Assembly (NCBI GenBank): GCA_945869265.1
Contig: CAMBOI010000005.1
Span: 1 to 64,000 of the forward strand
Source of the DNA: an uncultured Prevotella sp.
Lineage (GTDB): Bacteria > Bacteroidota > Bacteroidia > Bacteroidales > Bacteroidaceae
Length of the DNA: 64,000 nt
Reading direction: 5' to 3'
Shown here: positions 26,148-36,779 of the stretch, piece after piece
How the letters are laid out: every line of letters starts with the position of its first letter
How positions within the stretch are numbered: position 1 is the stretch's first letter
Notes under the pieces: model-generated
Database searches by the model: none
What the model saw: only the letters and a program-made list of their open reading frames with translations
Told to the model about the DNA's origin: nothing
Program-made: the position numbers and the translations under genes

Positions 26148-27716
26148 TCATTCAGAAGTTACTACTTTCCAGTCGCTTATAGTGCGGCGCTCGGGGTCGA
26201 AATTGATGCCTACCTTTACTATGGGCAACCCTGATTGGGCAAACTTCGATGAGTAGTCCTTGAGGTCTATCTGCTTTATGGCTGCCTGGGCTGACATATT
26301 GAGCTTTAGCTCAAATAGATACAAGGCCTTAGTGGTCTTCATTACAACATCCACACGCCCCGTGGGAGTATGAACCTCCACATCCACGTATCTGCCGAAG
26401 ATCGAGAAGATTACGTAGAGTAATTGTTGGTAATGTCCCTCGGAGTTGGCATTGTCGCAATAAGGCACGGTGAGGAGATAAGCCTGCAGGAGGCGGAACA
26501 TCTCATCGAGGTCGTCTTCATAGAGAGCTGCATACATGTCGCCTATCATAGAGCTGCCCTCGTCGGCATATTCATGCACGTAATCGGGCAGAAGACTTTC
26601 CATCAGTCCTGCCTGTATCTCACTATTGGGGATGTCGAGTTTGTAGTTTTTTGACACCGGATTGTATCCCTTTATCGTGATATAGCCGCTCTGATAGAGC
26701 AAGGGGATAATGTTCCTCATGTTCTCGGTGGGAGCGTCGAAGGATTTTGCCTGCACATTTCCACTGCCAATTTTTGATGGCACGACATTGAACTTACGCA
26801 ACATCTCTATGAGATATGTGGGAGTGCCAGAACCAAACCAATAGTTGGTGTAGTCGTGATCTTGAAAGGCGTTAAGGAGGCTGAAAGGATTGTAAATATC
26901 TGGCGATGGCCACGTGAAATGATAGCCGTCATACTGTTGTTTTAGTCCCTCGATTGCTCTTTCACGGGTTATCTGCTGAGCCTCGGCGAAGTCGTCGATA
27001 TAGTCCGACATACATGTCAGCATCTCCTCCTCGGTTATGCCGCACACTCCTGCATAGTCGGTGCGCATGGAGATGTTCTTAAGGTTGTTAAGCTCGCTGA
27101 AGATACTGAGTTGGGAGAACTTGGTGATGCCAGTGAGGAAAACAAAGTGCAGATATGGGTCGCAGTCTTTCAGAGGAGAATAGAAATTGCGCATGACATT
27201 GCGTAGAACAGGCAACATTTCCTTTTCATGCACTACATCAAGCAGAGGAGCATCATACTCGTCAATAAGGACGACCACCTTCTTGCCTGTCTGGTTATAT
27301 GCAGCCTGAATTAATGCAGTAAAACGGTCGTTGTTGTCAGTGGCAGGATTAGTAATGCCATATTTATTCTCATATTCTGCAAGGCGATTGCCAAGATAGC
27401 GTTCCAGCTGATCCTTCTCCATATGCTTGCCCGAAGCCATGCTAAGTCTTATTACGGGATATTCCGTCCAGTTCTTCTCCACAGTCTCGATGAAGAGTCC
27501 CTTGAATAAGTCCTTTCTTCCCTCGAAATATGCCTGGAGTGTAGATACAAGCAACGACTTGCCGAACCGTCTCGGGCGGCTCAGGAAAATATATTTGCTG
27601 AGGTGTATCATATTCCAGATATACTCAGTCTTGTCTATGTAAAGACAGTTGAGGTCTATCACCTCCGAGAATGTCTGTAAGCCTACTGGCAGTCGTTTCA
27701 GTTGCTTCTTTTCCAT
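26148..27716 (-). CDS. AAA-ATPase-like / PD-(D/E)XK nuclease-fold protein
   Basis: A 522-aa protein of a paralogous family abundant in Prevotella and Porphyromonas. The N-terminal AAA-ATPase-like domain opens with KRLPVGLQTFSEV and YIDKTEYIW, has a Walker A-like RPRRFGKSLL and Walker B VVLIDEYDAPL. The C-terminal PD-(D/E)XK-like domain (about 415-522) shows GRVDVV then LYLFELKLN. Function in the cell is unknown; nuclease activity is inferred from fold only. The ATG at 27716 (MEKKQLKRL) is chosen because an upstream TTG at 27761 sits inside the -7 box. It is convergent with locus 1 and unrelated to sugar use. Confidence 0.88.
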   Translation of the reverse strand: MEKKQLKRLPVGLQTFSEVIDLNCLYIDKTEYIWNMIHLSKYIFLSRPRRFGKSLLVSTLQAYFEGRKDLFKGLFIETVEKNWTEYPVIRLSMASGKHMEKDQLERYLGNRLAEYENKYGITNPATDNNDRFTALIQAAYNQTGKKVVVLIDEYDAPLLDVVHEKEMLPVLRNVMRNFYSPLKDCDPYLHFVFLTGITKFSQLSIFSELNNLKNISMRTDYAGVCGITEEEMLTCMSDYIDDFAEAQQITRERAIEGLKQQYDGYHFTWPSPDIYNPFSLLNAFQDHDYTNYWFGSGTPTYLIEMLRKFNVVPSKIGSGNVQAKSFDAPTENMRNIIPLLYQSGYITIKGYNPVSKNYKLDIPNSEIQAGLMESLLPDYVHEYADEGSSMIGDMYAALYEDDLDEMFRLLQAYLLTVPYCDNANSEGHYQQLLYVIFSIFGRYVDVEVHTPTGRVDVVMKTTKALYLFELKLNMSAQAAIKQIDLKDYSSKFAQSGLPIVKVGINFDPERRTISDWKVVTSE

Positions 27717-27758
27717 ATCTTTCAGAATGTCAATTGTCGTATCCCATATTTTTTTCGG

Positions 27759-27766
27759 CAAAGATA
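27759..27766 (-). promoter_or_regulatory. -7 box TATCTTTG for the AAA-ATPase-like gene
   Basis: On the - strand TATATCTTTGCCG contains TATCTTTG, a TAnnTTTG match, 43 bases upstream of the ATG at 27716. Confidence 0.65.
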
Positions 27767-28242
27767 TAGCTTTTATTTGAGTTTTGCAAGGGTTTCGGAA
27801 TAAAAAATGCAGTAACCTATGTTAAAAGTGTTTAACCCACTTCTGCAATTGGTAACTACTCAGATGTATGGCTATGAAATTCTATGCTCCAATGGTGCGT
27901 GAGGGGGAGGGAAATAATAATTAATCCGGTAGTTGGCTGAATCACGTTATCATAATAGTAGTAATAAAGGTATATGGACAAGGGAAGTAATTTTATCAAG
28001 ATAGTCGAGTGGAATTTAAAAGGGCAGGGTACTTGTTTTATATTCCGCACTGCGGAACGTACGTTCCCCATTGCGGAATGTACATTCCCCACTGCGGAAT
28101 ATACGTTCCGCAGTGGGGAATATAAATAAGAAACTCTATACTTGCAAATTCAAGACGGGTTTATATAGAAATTGTAATAGTAATAACTCAAAGATTCAAA
28201 TACCGCAAGATTATGGTATCAGATGTTTTCAAACTTTTTTTT
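27767..28242. other. gene-free stretch carrying a 21-bp repeat array
   Basis: About 475 bp between the AAA-ATPase-like promoter and the end of the EamA gene. No credible ORF is seen; the two short frames across 28043-28126 are translations of the repeat. Apart from that array the sequence is AT-rich with no clear promoter or hairpin. Confidence 0.7.
28043..28126. repeat. four tandem 21-bp palindromic repeats
   Basis: Units start at 28043, 28064, 28085 and 28106, each exactly 21 bp: TTCCGCACTGCGGAACGTACG and three variants of TTCCCCAyTGCGGAAyrTAC. Each unit is itself an imperfect inverted repeat (TTCCGCA/TGCGGAA), the last unit in partly reversed form (TTCCGCAGTGGGGAA). The 21-bp period equals two helical turns. 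No spacers, so not CRISPR. Confidence 0.9.
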
Positions 28243-29175
28243 CTACTTCCTCTTTATCCTTGGGAACATCTTGCGGAATCTCACAAGTGGTGCTGTAATC
28301 TTACCACCTGCCACAACAATACTTACGGCGGTGATAATCATTACAAAACCGATAATGATGCGTGGAGTGATCTGCTCGCCGAAGATGGTTACGCCAAAGA
28401 AAACAGCAGTGACTGGTTCGAGGGCACCCAGAATGGCAGTAGGTGTGCTTCCTATGTATTGGATGGCACCAGTGGTGCAACCGAGGGAAATGGCTGTGGG
28501 AAAGACAGCAAGGGCTATCAGACATAGCCATAACCACCATTTGTCGGCTGGTGGGGTCTGTATGCCTCCTTCGCTCATCAGGGCACGCGCTGCAAACATT
28601 ATCCATCCTACAAGAACGACATAGAACGTAACCTTCAGGGTGGCAACATCCTTAAGACTCGTCTTGTTGATGGCAACGATATATATGGCATAAGATGTAG
28701 AAGAAGCTATCACAAGAAGTGTGCCCGTGAGTGACAGGGTAGTGCCGTCGCCTGCCTTGTAAAGCAGACCAATGCCTCCCACTGCCATAAGCAGGCATAT
28801 CAATGTGCTGATGCCCAGTCGCTCCTTGAATATCACAGCCATAATCACTGCCACGAGGATGGGATAGACAAACAGGATGGTGGAGGCTATGCCGGCATCC
28901 ATATAGTTGTAACTCTGAAACAGGGTTAATGACGATAGGGCGAATACTATACCTAAGATAATCATCGGGACGGCTTCGCCTTTTCCAATCCTGAAACTGC
29001 GTCCCCTCTGGCGGAGCATTAGTCCGAGGATGGGTATTGCAAACAGATAACGGAAGAAAAGCACCGAATCGGGGTGCATTCCTTCCGCATAGAGGGGTAG
29101 GGTGAATAGCGGGTTTGTACCATAGGCCGCCGCCGCTATTGCTCCTAAAATATATCCTTTTACTTTTGTATTCAC
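28243..29175 (-). CDS. EamA/DMT-family transporter
   Basis: A 310-aa protein of ten predicted membrane helices in two EamA repeats (GAIAAAAYGTNPLFTLPLY and FFRYLFAIPILGLMLRQRG in the first; ALEPVTAVFFGVTIFGEQIT in the second). Family members export small metabolites or amino acids; substrate unknown. The start is a GTG at 29175 (GTG AAT ACA AAA), with no in-frame ATG close by. It follows nhaD by 23 bases in the same direction, with no -7 box between, so they are probably co-transcribed. Confidence 0.85.
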   Translation of the reverse strand: MNTKVKGYILGAIAAAAYGTNPLFTLPLYAEGMHPDSVLFFRYLFAIPILGLMLRQRGRSFRIGKGEAVPMIILGIVFALSSLTLFQSYNYMDAGIASTILFVYPILVAVIMAVIFKERLGISTLICLLMAVGGIGLLYKAGDGTTLSLTGTLLVIASSTSYAIYIVAINKTSLKDVATLKVTFYVVLVGWIMFAARALMSEGGIQTPPADKWWLWLCLIALAVFPTAISLGCTTGAIQYIGSTPTAILGALEPVTAVFFGVTIFGEQITPRIIIGFVMIITAVSIVVAGGKITAPLVRFRKMFPRIKRK

Positions 29176-29198
29176 TTTTTTCTAATTCTAATCCTTAA

Positions 29199-30542
29199 TT
29201 AAAAGAAGATGCTTCTTTCAGCCCAATAGATGAGGATACCGGCAATATAACCAATGAAGGCTATCCATGTGATCTTCTTCATATACCAACCAAAGGAAAT
29301 CTTCTCCAATCCCATGACAACTACACCAGCGGCACTGCCGATGATGAGCATCGAACCACCGACTCCGGCACAGTAGGCAAGCAACTGCCAGAAGATTCCG
29401 TCAACAGCCATGTCGCCTGTTGCTGCCACTGGATACATTCCCATACAACCCGCCACGAGTGGCACATTGTCAACAATACTCGAGAGTACGCCTATGATTC
29501 CTGTGACAAGATAATAGTTGCCGTTGAATGTGGTGTTGAGGCCATTGCCAAGGAGTTCGAGGGCTCCGATGGTCTCAAGACATGCCACTGCCATAAGGAT
29601 GCCAAGGAAGAAGAGGATGGTGCCCATGTCGATACGTGAGAGCATGTTGGTGACGCGCTTCTGCATACCGCCTTGCTCTTCGGGAAGGGCAAGGTTGGCA
29701 TAGAAGATCTCAGTGATTGTCCACAGTAGGCCGAGGATGAGCAGGATGCCTACAAACGGCGGCAGGTGGGTGATGGTTTTGAAGATTGGTACGAACACCA
29801 ATCCGCCCACGCCAAGGAAGAACACCGTCTTGCGCTGTACCTCGGTGAGGTGGTTGTCCACACGCTCGTTCTGACTGAAATCGCTAACCTCGAGTTTGCC
29901 GTTAAGGCTGAGCGAGAGGATGTAGGCAGGCACGAGCATCGACACAAGTGACGGAATGAATATCTCCATAATAACTCCTGCGGCAGTAACAAGTCCCTTG
30001 TTCCAAAGCATGATGGTGGTAACATCGCCGATGGGTGAGAACGCACCGCCGGAATTGGCTGAGATAACCACGAGGGCTGCATAGATAAGACGGTCTTTCT
30101 TGCTTTCCACCAGCTTGCGCAGTATCATTACCATCACGATACTGGTGGTGAGGTTGTCGAGCACGGCCGACAGGATGAATGTCATGAAGGCAATGCGCCA
30201 AAGGAGCTTGCGCTTGGTGCGGGTCTTCAGCATGTCGCGCACGAAGTTGAATCCGCCGTTCTGGTCAACCAGTTCGACGATGGTCATGGCACCCATAAGG
30301 AAGAACAGTGTGGTGGCTGTACTTCCCAGGTGCTTTTCCATCACTTCGCTCACGGCTAAAGCCTTCATTTCTCCAACTGCCCCCGCGATATATTCTCCAG
30401 GGTCGATCATAAACAGTGTCCAGCAGAACACGAACATCAGCAGGGCTATTGCCGCCTTGTTGATTTTGGTGACACTCTCAATGGCTATGAGTAGATAGCC
30501 GATACAGAAGACCGCCACAATCACAATACTAAGTGTAGTCAT
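29199..30542 (-). CDS. nhaD: Na+/H+ antiporter NhaD
   Basis: A 447-aa, about 12-helix protein of the ion-transporter superfamily. Typical NhaD stretches are TLFFLMGAMTIVELVDQNGG, FILSAVLDNLTTSIVM, VISANSGGAFSPIGDVTT and GVLSSIVDNVPLV with acidic residues in the membrane. It exchanges internal Na+ for external H+. It follows the SusA gene by 56 bases, separated by a heptamer repeat array and no visible promoter, so it may be reached by read-through from the malQ unit. That would couple sodium export to growth on starch, but this is inference. Confidence 0.9.
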   Translation of the reverse strand: MTTLSIVIVAVFCIGYLLIAIESVTKINKAAIALLMFVFCWTLFMIDPGEYIAGAVGEMKALAVSEVMEKHLGSTATTLFFLMGAMTIVELVDQNGGFNFVRDMLKTRTKRKLLWRIAFMTFILSAVLDNLTTSIVMVMILRKLVESKKDRLIYAALVVISANSGGAFSPIGDVTTIMLWNKGLVTAAGVIMEIFIPSLVSMLVPAYILSLSLNGKLEVSDFSQNERVDNHLTEVQRKTVFFLGVGGLVFVPIFKTITHLPPFVGILLILGLLWTITEIFYANLALPEEQGGMQKRVTNMLSRIDMGTILFFLGILMAVACLETIGALELLGNGLNTTFNGNYYLVTGIIGVLSSIVDNVPLVAGCMGMYPVAATGDMAVDGIFWQLLAYCAGVGGSMLIIGSAAGVVVMGLEKISFGWYMKKITWIAFIGYIAGILIYWAERSIFF

Positions 30543-30560
30543 TTCGATTTTTTAGAGTTA

Positions 30561-30600
30561 TAATTCCTAATTTCTAATTCCTAATTCCTAATACCTAATT
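30561..30600. repeat. TAATTCC heptamer array between SusA and nhaD
   Basis: Five tandem heptamers (TAATTCC, TAATTTC, TAATTCC, TAATTCC, TAATACC) then TAATT. This is the complement of the ATTAGGA array at 24-51. Confidence 0.85.
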
Positions 30601-32515
30601 AGAATTCAAGTATAAGAGTTTGTCGAGATTTGAGGCTGAGCTTTTTGTCGAGCTTCACAGTGCGACCGGTGATAACGTCCTTGGCGGCTGTGGTATTGCC
30701 GATTACTTCGGCATAGCGGTCGAGCTGCATGTCGGCTTGCTTGCGGTTGCCATTGAGGATGGTGAGTACTGTTTTGCCCTGATATTGGCGTGCTATGACA
30801 TAAATGCCGTTGAAGGGGATAAACTGTGTCTGTTTGCCCTTGATTATGACATCGTTGCCCTGACGCCAGTGGAGCAGGCGGCTGAGCCAGTCGAACATGG
30901 CATTCTCTGCCTGGGTGCGTCCCTCACGGGTAAAGCAGTTCTTGGTGTCACCGGGGAATCCACCGGGGAAGTCCTTGCGCACGTTGCCGTCGGTGATGTG
31001 CTTTGTACCGTTCATCAGCACCTCTGTTCCATAGTATAGCTGCGGGGTGCGGTTTACGGTGAGCAGCAGTGCGAGAGCCTGTTTGAGAGCAACAGTGTCC
31101 TTGCCCTCGCCGAGGAATCTGTCGGTGTCGTGGTTCTCAAGGAATGCCATAACATTCGACGGGTTGGGGTAGAGATAGTCATATACGAAGTTGTTGTATA
31201 TGCGGTTGAAACCATTCCACCAGGCGTCGGTCTCCTCGTTCTTTGCCTGATTGATGCGGTCGTAGAAGGCGAAGTCCATAACGGTTGGCAGATAGCTGTT
31301 CTTCTCACTGAGCTTGGAGTCTTTCTGCCATGCTGCTGTGTAGGCTGGTTCTGTCACCCATGTCTCGCCTACGGTGTTGAAGTTAGGATATTCCTCGCCG
31401 ATAATCTTCATCCATTGTGCCATGGCGTCGCGGTCGGCATAAGGATAAGTGTCCATACGTATGCCGTCGATACCCACTGTCTCTATCCACCAGATACTGT
31501 TTTGGATGAGATACTTGATGACGTGGGGATTGCGCTGGTTGAGGTCGGGCATGGTGGGTACAAACCATCCGTCAACGGTCTCGTGCAAGTCAATCTTCGA
31601 GGCGTATGGATCGACTACGGGAGTGAGCTTATAGCTGGTCTGCAGATATTTGTCGTTCACCTTTGCCGCTCCGTCCATGGTCTTCATCTCCACGGCTTTG
31701 GCCTGGTTCTCGGGGGAGAGCCATTCGGGAGTGTTGAGCCAATCCTTTGAAGGCATGTCGAGGGTCCATGGATGCTCATATCCGCTGTGGTTGAATATCA
31801 TGTCCATCACAATCTTTATACCCTTTGCATGTGCCTCGTCGCATAGCTGACGATATTCCTCGTTGCTTCCGAAGCGAGGGTCAACACGGTAGTAGTTGGT
31901 GGTGGCATAACCGTGGTAGGTGCTCTGTGTGCCGTGGTCGGGCGAGTCGTTCTCAAGAACTGGGGTAAACCATAATGCGGTGACACCGAGTTCCTTGAAA
32001 TAGTCGAGGTGCTGGCGGATGCCTTCGAGGTCACCACCGTGACGCAGACTAGGTTGCGTGCGGTCGTTCTTGTAAGGGCGCAATCCCTTTATCTGGTCGT
32101 TGTCGGTGCGACCCGATGCAAAGCGGTCGGGCATAAGCATATAGAGCACGTCGGCATTGCTGAATCCATAGCGCTCCTCACCTTTCTTCTCCCTGGCCTT
32201 TAGGGTGTAGTTCACCTTCTTTTTCTGCTTGCCTTGCTGGAACAGAAGTGTCATGGTGCCTGGTTGGGCATCCTTGACATTCATATAAACAAGAAGGTAA
32301 TTCGGGGAGTCGAGTCGTACGAGAGAGTCGATCTTTACCCCAGGATAATCGGTTGTTACATCTGCAGTTTTGATGTCTTTGCCATATACCATGAGTTGGA
32401 GGCTTGCGTCCTTCAGGCCTACATACCAGTCAGTTGGTTCTATGCGGTCAATCTTCACTGCTGCATTCATAGTTAATGTTGTGCCTAATAACAAGGCGGT
32501 TAATATCTTTTTCAT
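30599..32515 (-). CDS. susA: SusA-like neopullulanase, GH13 with N-terminal cyclomaltodextrinase domain
   Basis: A 638-aa secreted (signal peptide MKKILTALLLGTTLTMNA), probably periplasmic enzyme. The N-terminal cyclomaltodextrinase-N domain (about 20-115) begins RIEPTDWYVGLKDASLQL. The GH13 barrel has GIKIVMDMIFNHSG (region I), GIRMDTYPYADRDAM with the nucleophile Asp (II), FNTVGETWVTEP with acid Glu (III) and FLENHDTDRF with the third Asp (IV). It degrades maltooligosaccharides and cyclodextrin-sized products imported by SusCD. It lies 10 bases after the pullulanase gene in the unit malQ-GH97-pulA-susA. Confidence 0.93.
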   Translation of the reverse strand: MKKILTALLLGTTLTMNAAVKIDRIEPTDWYVGLKDASLQLMVYGKDIKTADVTTDYPGVKIDSLVRLDSPNYLLVYMNVKDAQPGTMTLLFQQGKQKKKVNYTLKAREKKGEERYGFSNADVLYMLMPDRFASGRTDNDQIKGLRPYKNDRTQPSLRHGGDLEGIRQHLDYFKELGVTALWFTPVLENDSPDHGTQSTYHGYATTNYYRVDPRFGSNEEYRQLCDEAHAKGIKIVMDMIFNHSGYEHPWTLDMPSKDWLNTPEWLSPENQAKAVEMKTMDGAAKVNDKYLQTSYKLTPVVDPYASKIDLHETVDGWFVPTMPDLNQRNPHVIKYLIQNSIWWIETVGIDGIRMDTYPYADRDAMAQWMKIIGEEYPNFNTVGETWVTEPAYTAAWQKDSKLSEKNSYLPTVMDFAFYDRINQAKNEETDAWWNGFNRIYNNFVYDYLYPNPSNVMAFLENHDTDRFLGEGKDTVALKQALALLLTVNRTPQLYYGTEVLMNGTKHITDGNVRKDFPGGFPGDTKNCFTREGRTQAENAMFDWLSRLLHWRQGNDVIIKGKQTQFIPFNGIYVIARQYQGKTVLTILNGNRKQADMQLDRYAEVIGNTTAAKDVITGRTVKLDKKLSLKSRQTLILEF

Positions 32516-32525
32516 AATATCGATT

Positions 32526-34463
32526 TTATTTATTATAAAGTATCAGAGCCTCCTGTGGAGCCACCTCAATCTCTGAACCTCTATACTCCGAGATGCCGGC
32601 GAGGTTTATCTGGCCTCCCTCGCATACGGATGTCCATGTGCCATCGGGGATGGTGATGGTCTTGGAGGTCTTGTTGGAGTTGAGGATCACAACGATGTTG
32701 CGCCAAGAGTCGCCGTTGGCATTGTTCTTCAGTCGGAAGGCTACAACATTGTCGGGTGTCTTCAGGAATTCGAGGTTCTTGCGCACCATCTCTGCGTCGG
32801 TCATACGGAATGCGGGATGATTGCGACGCAACTCTGTGAGTCCGCGATAGTAGTCGAATACCTGCGGATATTTCTCAAGATTCTCCCATGGCAACTGGTT
32901 GATGTAGTCGGGCGACTTGAAACTGTTGTGTACTCCCTTCTTGTCGCGAAGCATCTCTTCTCCGGCAAGGATGAATGGCACACCCTGGGAGGTGAAGACT
33001 GCTGTCTGTGCGAGAAGATCAAGACGGATAATTTCTTCCTGGGTAATGCCCGGAATGCTTGCCTTGAGACGGTCAACAAGACACATGTCGTCGTGGCAAC
33101 TCACGTAGGCTATCATCTGTGCCGGGGAGTTGGTCCATGCAGCCTTACTGTAGTTCACCTTGCTCATGTCAATCTGAGGATGTGAGATACATCCGGCAAT
33201 ACCGAATCGTATGCTCTCCTCATTGCCGGGGATGGCACCGAGGAATGCCGACTTATGATCGTCGCTAAACGGACCGCGGATGGCATCACGCATATCGTCG
33301 CAGAAGGCACCAATACGGTCTAATTGACGGGTATTGGCTTTCATAGCAAGTTTGTCGTTGGGATAGGCACATGCACCGGCACTCCAACCCTCGCCATACA
33401 TATAGATTGATGGGTCGATTTCGTCGAGTGCCTTGCGGATAAGGTTCATTGTCTCGATGTCGTGAATACCCATGAGGTCGAAGCGGAATCCGTCGATGTG
33501 GTATTCCTTTGCCCAATAGAGCACTGACTCAATCATAAACTGGCGCATGAGCGGTTTCTCGCTCGCTGTCTCATTACCACAACCAGATCCGTCGGAAATC
33601 TTTCCGTCGGCAGTCTTGCGGTAGTAATAGCCGGGATAGGTGAGATTGAAGTTGCTATTGTCAACATCGAAGGTGTGGTTATACACCACGTCGAGGATGA
33701 CGCGAATGCCTGCCTTATGGAGGGCCTGAACCATCTGCTTGAACTCTTTGATGCGAGATATGGGGCATGCGGCATTGGTGGAATATGAGCCTTCGGGCAC
33801 GTTGTAATTGAGAGGGTCGTAGCCCCAGTTATACTGCGCTACGTCGGGCTTTGACTCATCCACAGAAGCATAGTCGTAGGAAGGCAGGATATGGATGGCA
33901 TTAACACCGAGATTCTTCAGGTGATATACAGCCTTGGGTTCTGTCAGTGCAAGGAATTTGCCCTTGTTGGTCAATCCCGAGGTGGGAGACACGGAGAAGT
34001 CGCGGTGGTGCATCTCATAGATGACAAGGTCGGTGGGTTGCTTAGTCATAGGTCTCTGGTCGCAGCACCATCCCTCGGGATTTGTTTCTGCCATATTGAT
34101 GATGGCGGCACGACGTCCATTGACACCTACGGCTTTGGCGAAGACGCCAGGAGTCTCGTTCATCTTCTGCTGTTTTGTTTCCACTTGGAATGTATAGAAC
34201 ATTCCCTTCAGGTCTCCCTTGATGTCGGCAGTCCATAGATCGTCGCCTGTACGTTTCATTTTCACTGTCTTCACCACAGTGCCACCGATACCTTCTTTAT
34301 ATATGTTCACCTTCACGCTCTTTGCCTTCGATGGGGCGTTGAGTTTGAATGAAGAGACATCCTTGGTGTAGGTCAGTTCATTAAATGTTTGCTGTGCATA
34401 TATTGTACCACTAGCTAACATCATGGAGAGTACTGTTGTTGTTATCTTTCTATTTATTCTCAT
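32526..34463 (-). CDS. pulA: type I pullulanase (CBM48 + GH13)
   Basis: A 645-aa protein with signal peptide (ending GTIYAQ), an N-terminal CBM48-like domain (about 25-125) and a GH13 barrel. It carries the type I pullulanase hallmark YNWGYDPLNYNVPEGSYST. The catalytic trio is Asp in GFRFDLMGIHD, Glu in YMYGEGWSAG and Asp in YVSCHDDMCL. It hydrolyses alpha-1,6 branch points of imported amylopectin or pullulan fragments. It sits between the GH97 and SusA genes; the gap on the GH97 side holds a long inverted repeat at 34483-34545. Confidence 0.93.
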   Translation of the reverse strand: MRINRKITTTVLSMMLASGTIYAQQTFNELTYTKDVSSFKLNAPSKAKSVKVNIYKEGIGGTVVKTVKMKRTGDDLWTADIKGDLKGMFYTFQVETKQQKMNETPGVFAKAVGVNGRRAAIINMAETNPEGWCCDQRPMTKQPTDLVIYEMHHRDFSVSPTSGLTNKGKFLALTEPKAVYHLKNLGVNAIHILPSYDYASVDESKPDVAQYNWGYDPLNYNVPEGSYSTNAACPISRIKEFKQMVQALHKAGIRVILDVVYNHTFDVDNSNFNLTYPGYYYRKTADGKISDGSGCGNETASEKPLMRQFMIESVLYWAKEYHIDGFRFDLMGIHDIETMNLIRKALDEIDPSIYMYGEGWSAGACAYPNDKLAMKANTRQLDRIGAFCDDMRDAIRGPFSDDHKSAFLGAIPGNEESIRFGIAGCISHPQIDMSKVNYSKAAWTNSPAQMIAYVSCHDDMCLVDRLKASIPGITQEEIIRLDLLAQTAVFTSQGVPFILAGEEMLRDKKGVHNSFKSPDYINQLPWENLEKYPQVFDYYRGLTELRRNHPAFRMTDAEMVRKNLEFLKTPDNVVAFRLKNNANGDSWRNIVVILNSNKTSKTITIPDGTWTSVCEGGQINLAGISEYRGSEIEVAPQEALILYNK

Positions 34464-34482
34464 GATAATATTTCTTATATTT

Positions 34483-34545
34483 AACCACAGAGATTAAGAG
34501 ATTAAGAGTATTCACAAAACTCTTTTCCTCTTTATCTCTGTGGTT
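34483..34545. repeat. intercistronic inverted repeat between GH97 and pullulanase genes
   Basis: AACCACAGAGATTAAGAG (34483-34500) is nearly the reverse complement of CTCTTTATCTCTGTGGTT (34528-34545), with loop-side AAGAGTATT repeats. It can fold as a long hairpin in the polycistronic RNA; no T-run, so an intercistronic repeat rather than a terminator. Confidence 0.8.
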
Positions 34546-34554
34546 TAAAATAAA

Positions 34555-36696
<2,142 letters not shown>

Positions 36697-36744
36697 TTAT
36701 TGTTTTATTGTTTCATTCTTTTCTATCCCTTTCAGGGCTTTGCC

Positions 36745-36779
36745 TAATTCCTAATTCCTAATTCCTCATCCCTCATCCT
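36745..36779. repeat. heptamer array overlapping the malQ stop codon
   Basis: Three TAATTCC units (36745-36765) grade into TCATCCC and TCATCCT (36766-36779). The malQ TGA (36773-36775 complement) is part of this array, so the last residues of MalQ (GRG) are encoded by repeat sequence. Confidence 0.8.

Noticed and set aside
28043..28126. CRISPR array
   Set aside because: The units are contiguous with no spacers and no cas genes are near.
28071..28298. Small ORFs over the 21-bp repeats on both strands
   Set aside because: Their sequence is just the repeat translated (heptapeptide repeats) and one enters the EamA gene antisense.
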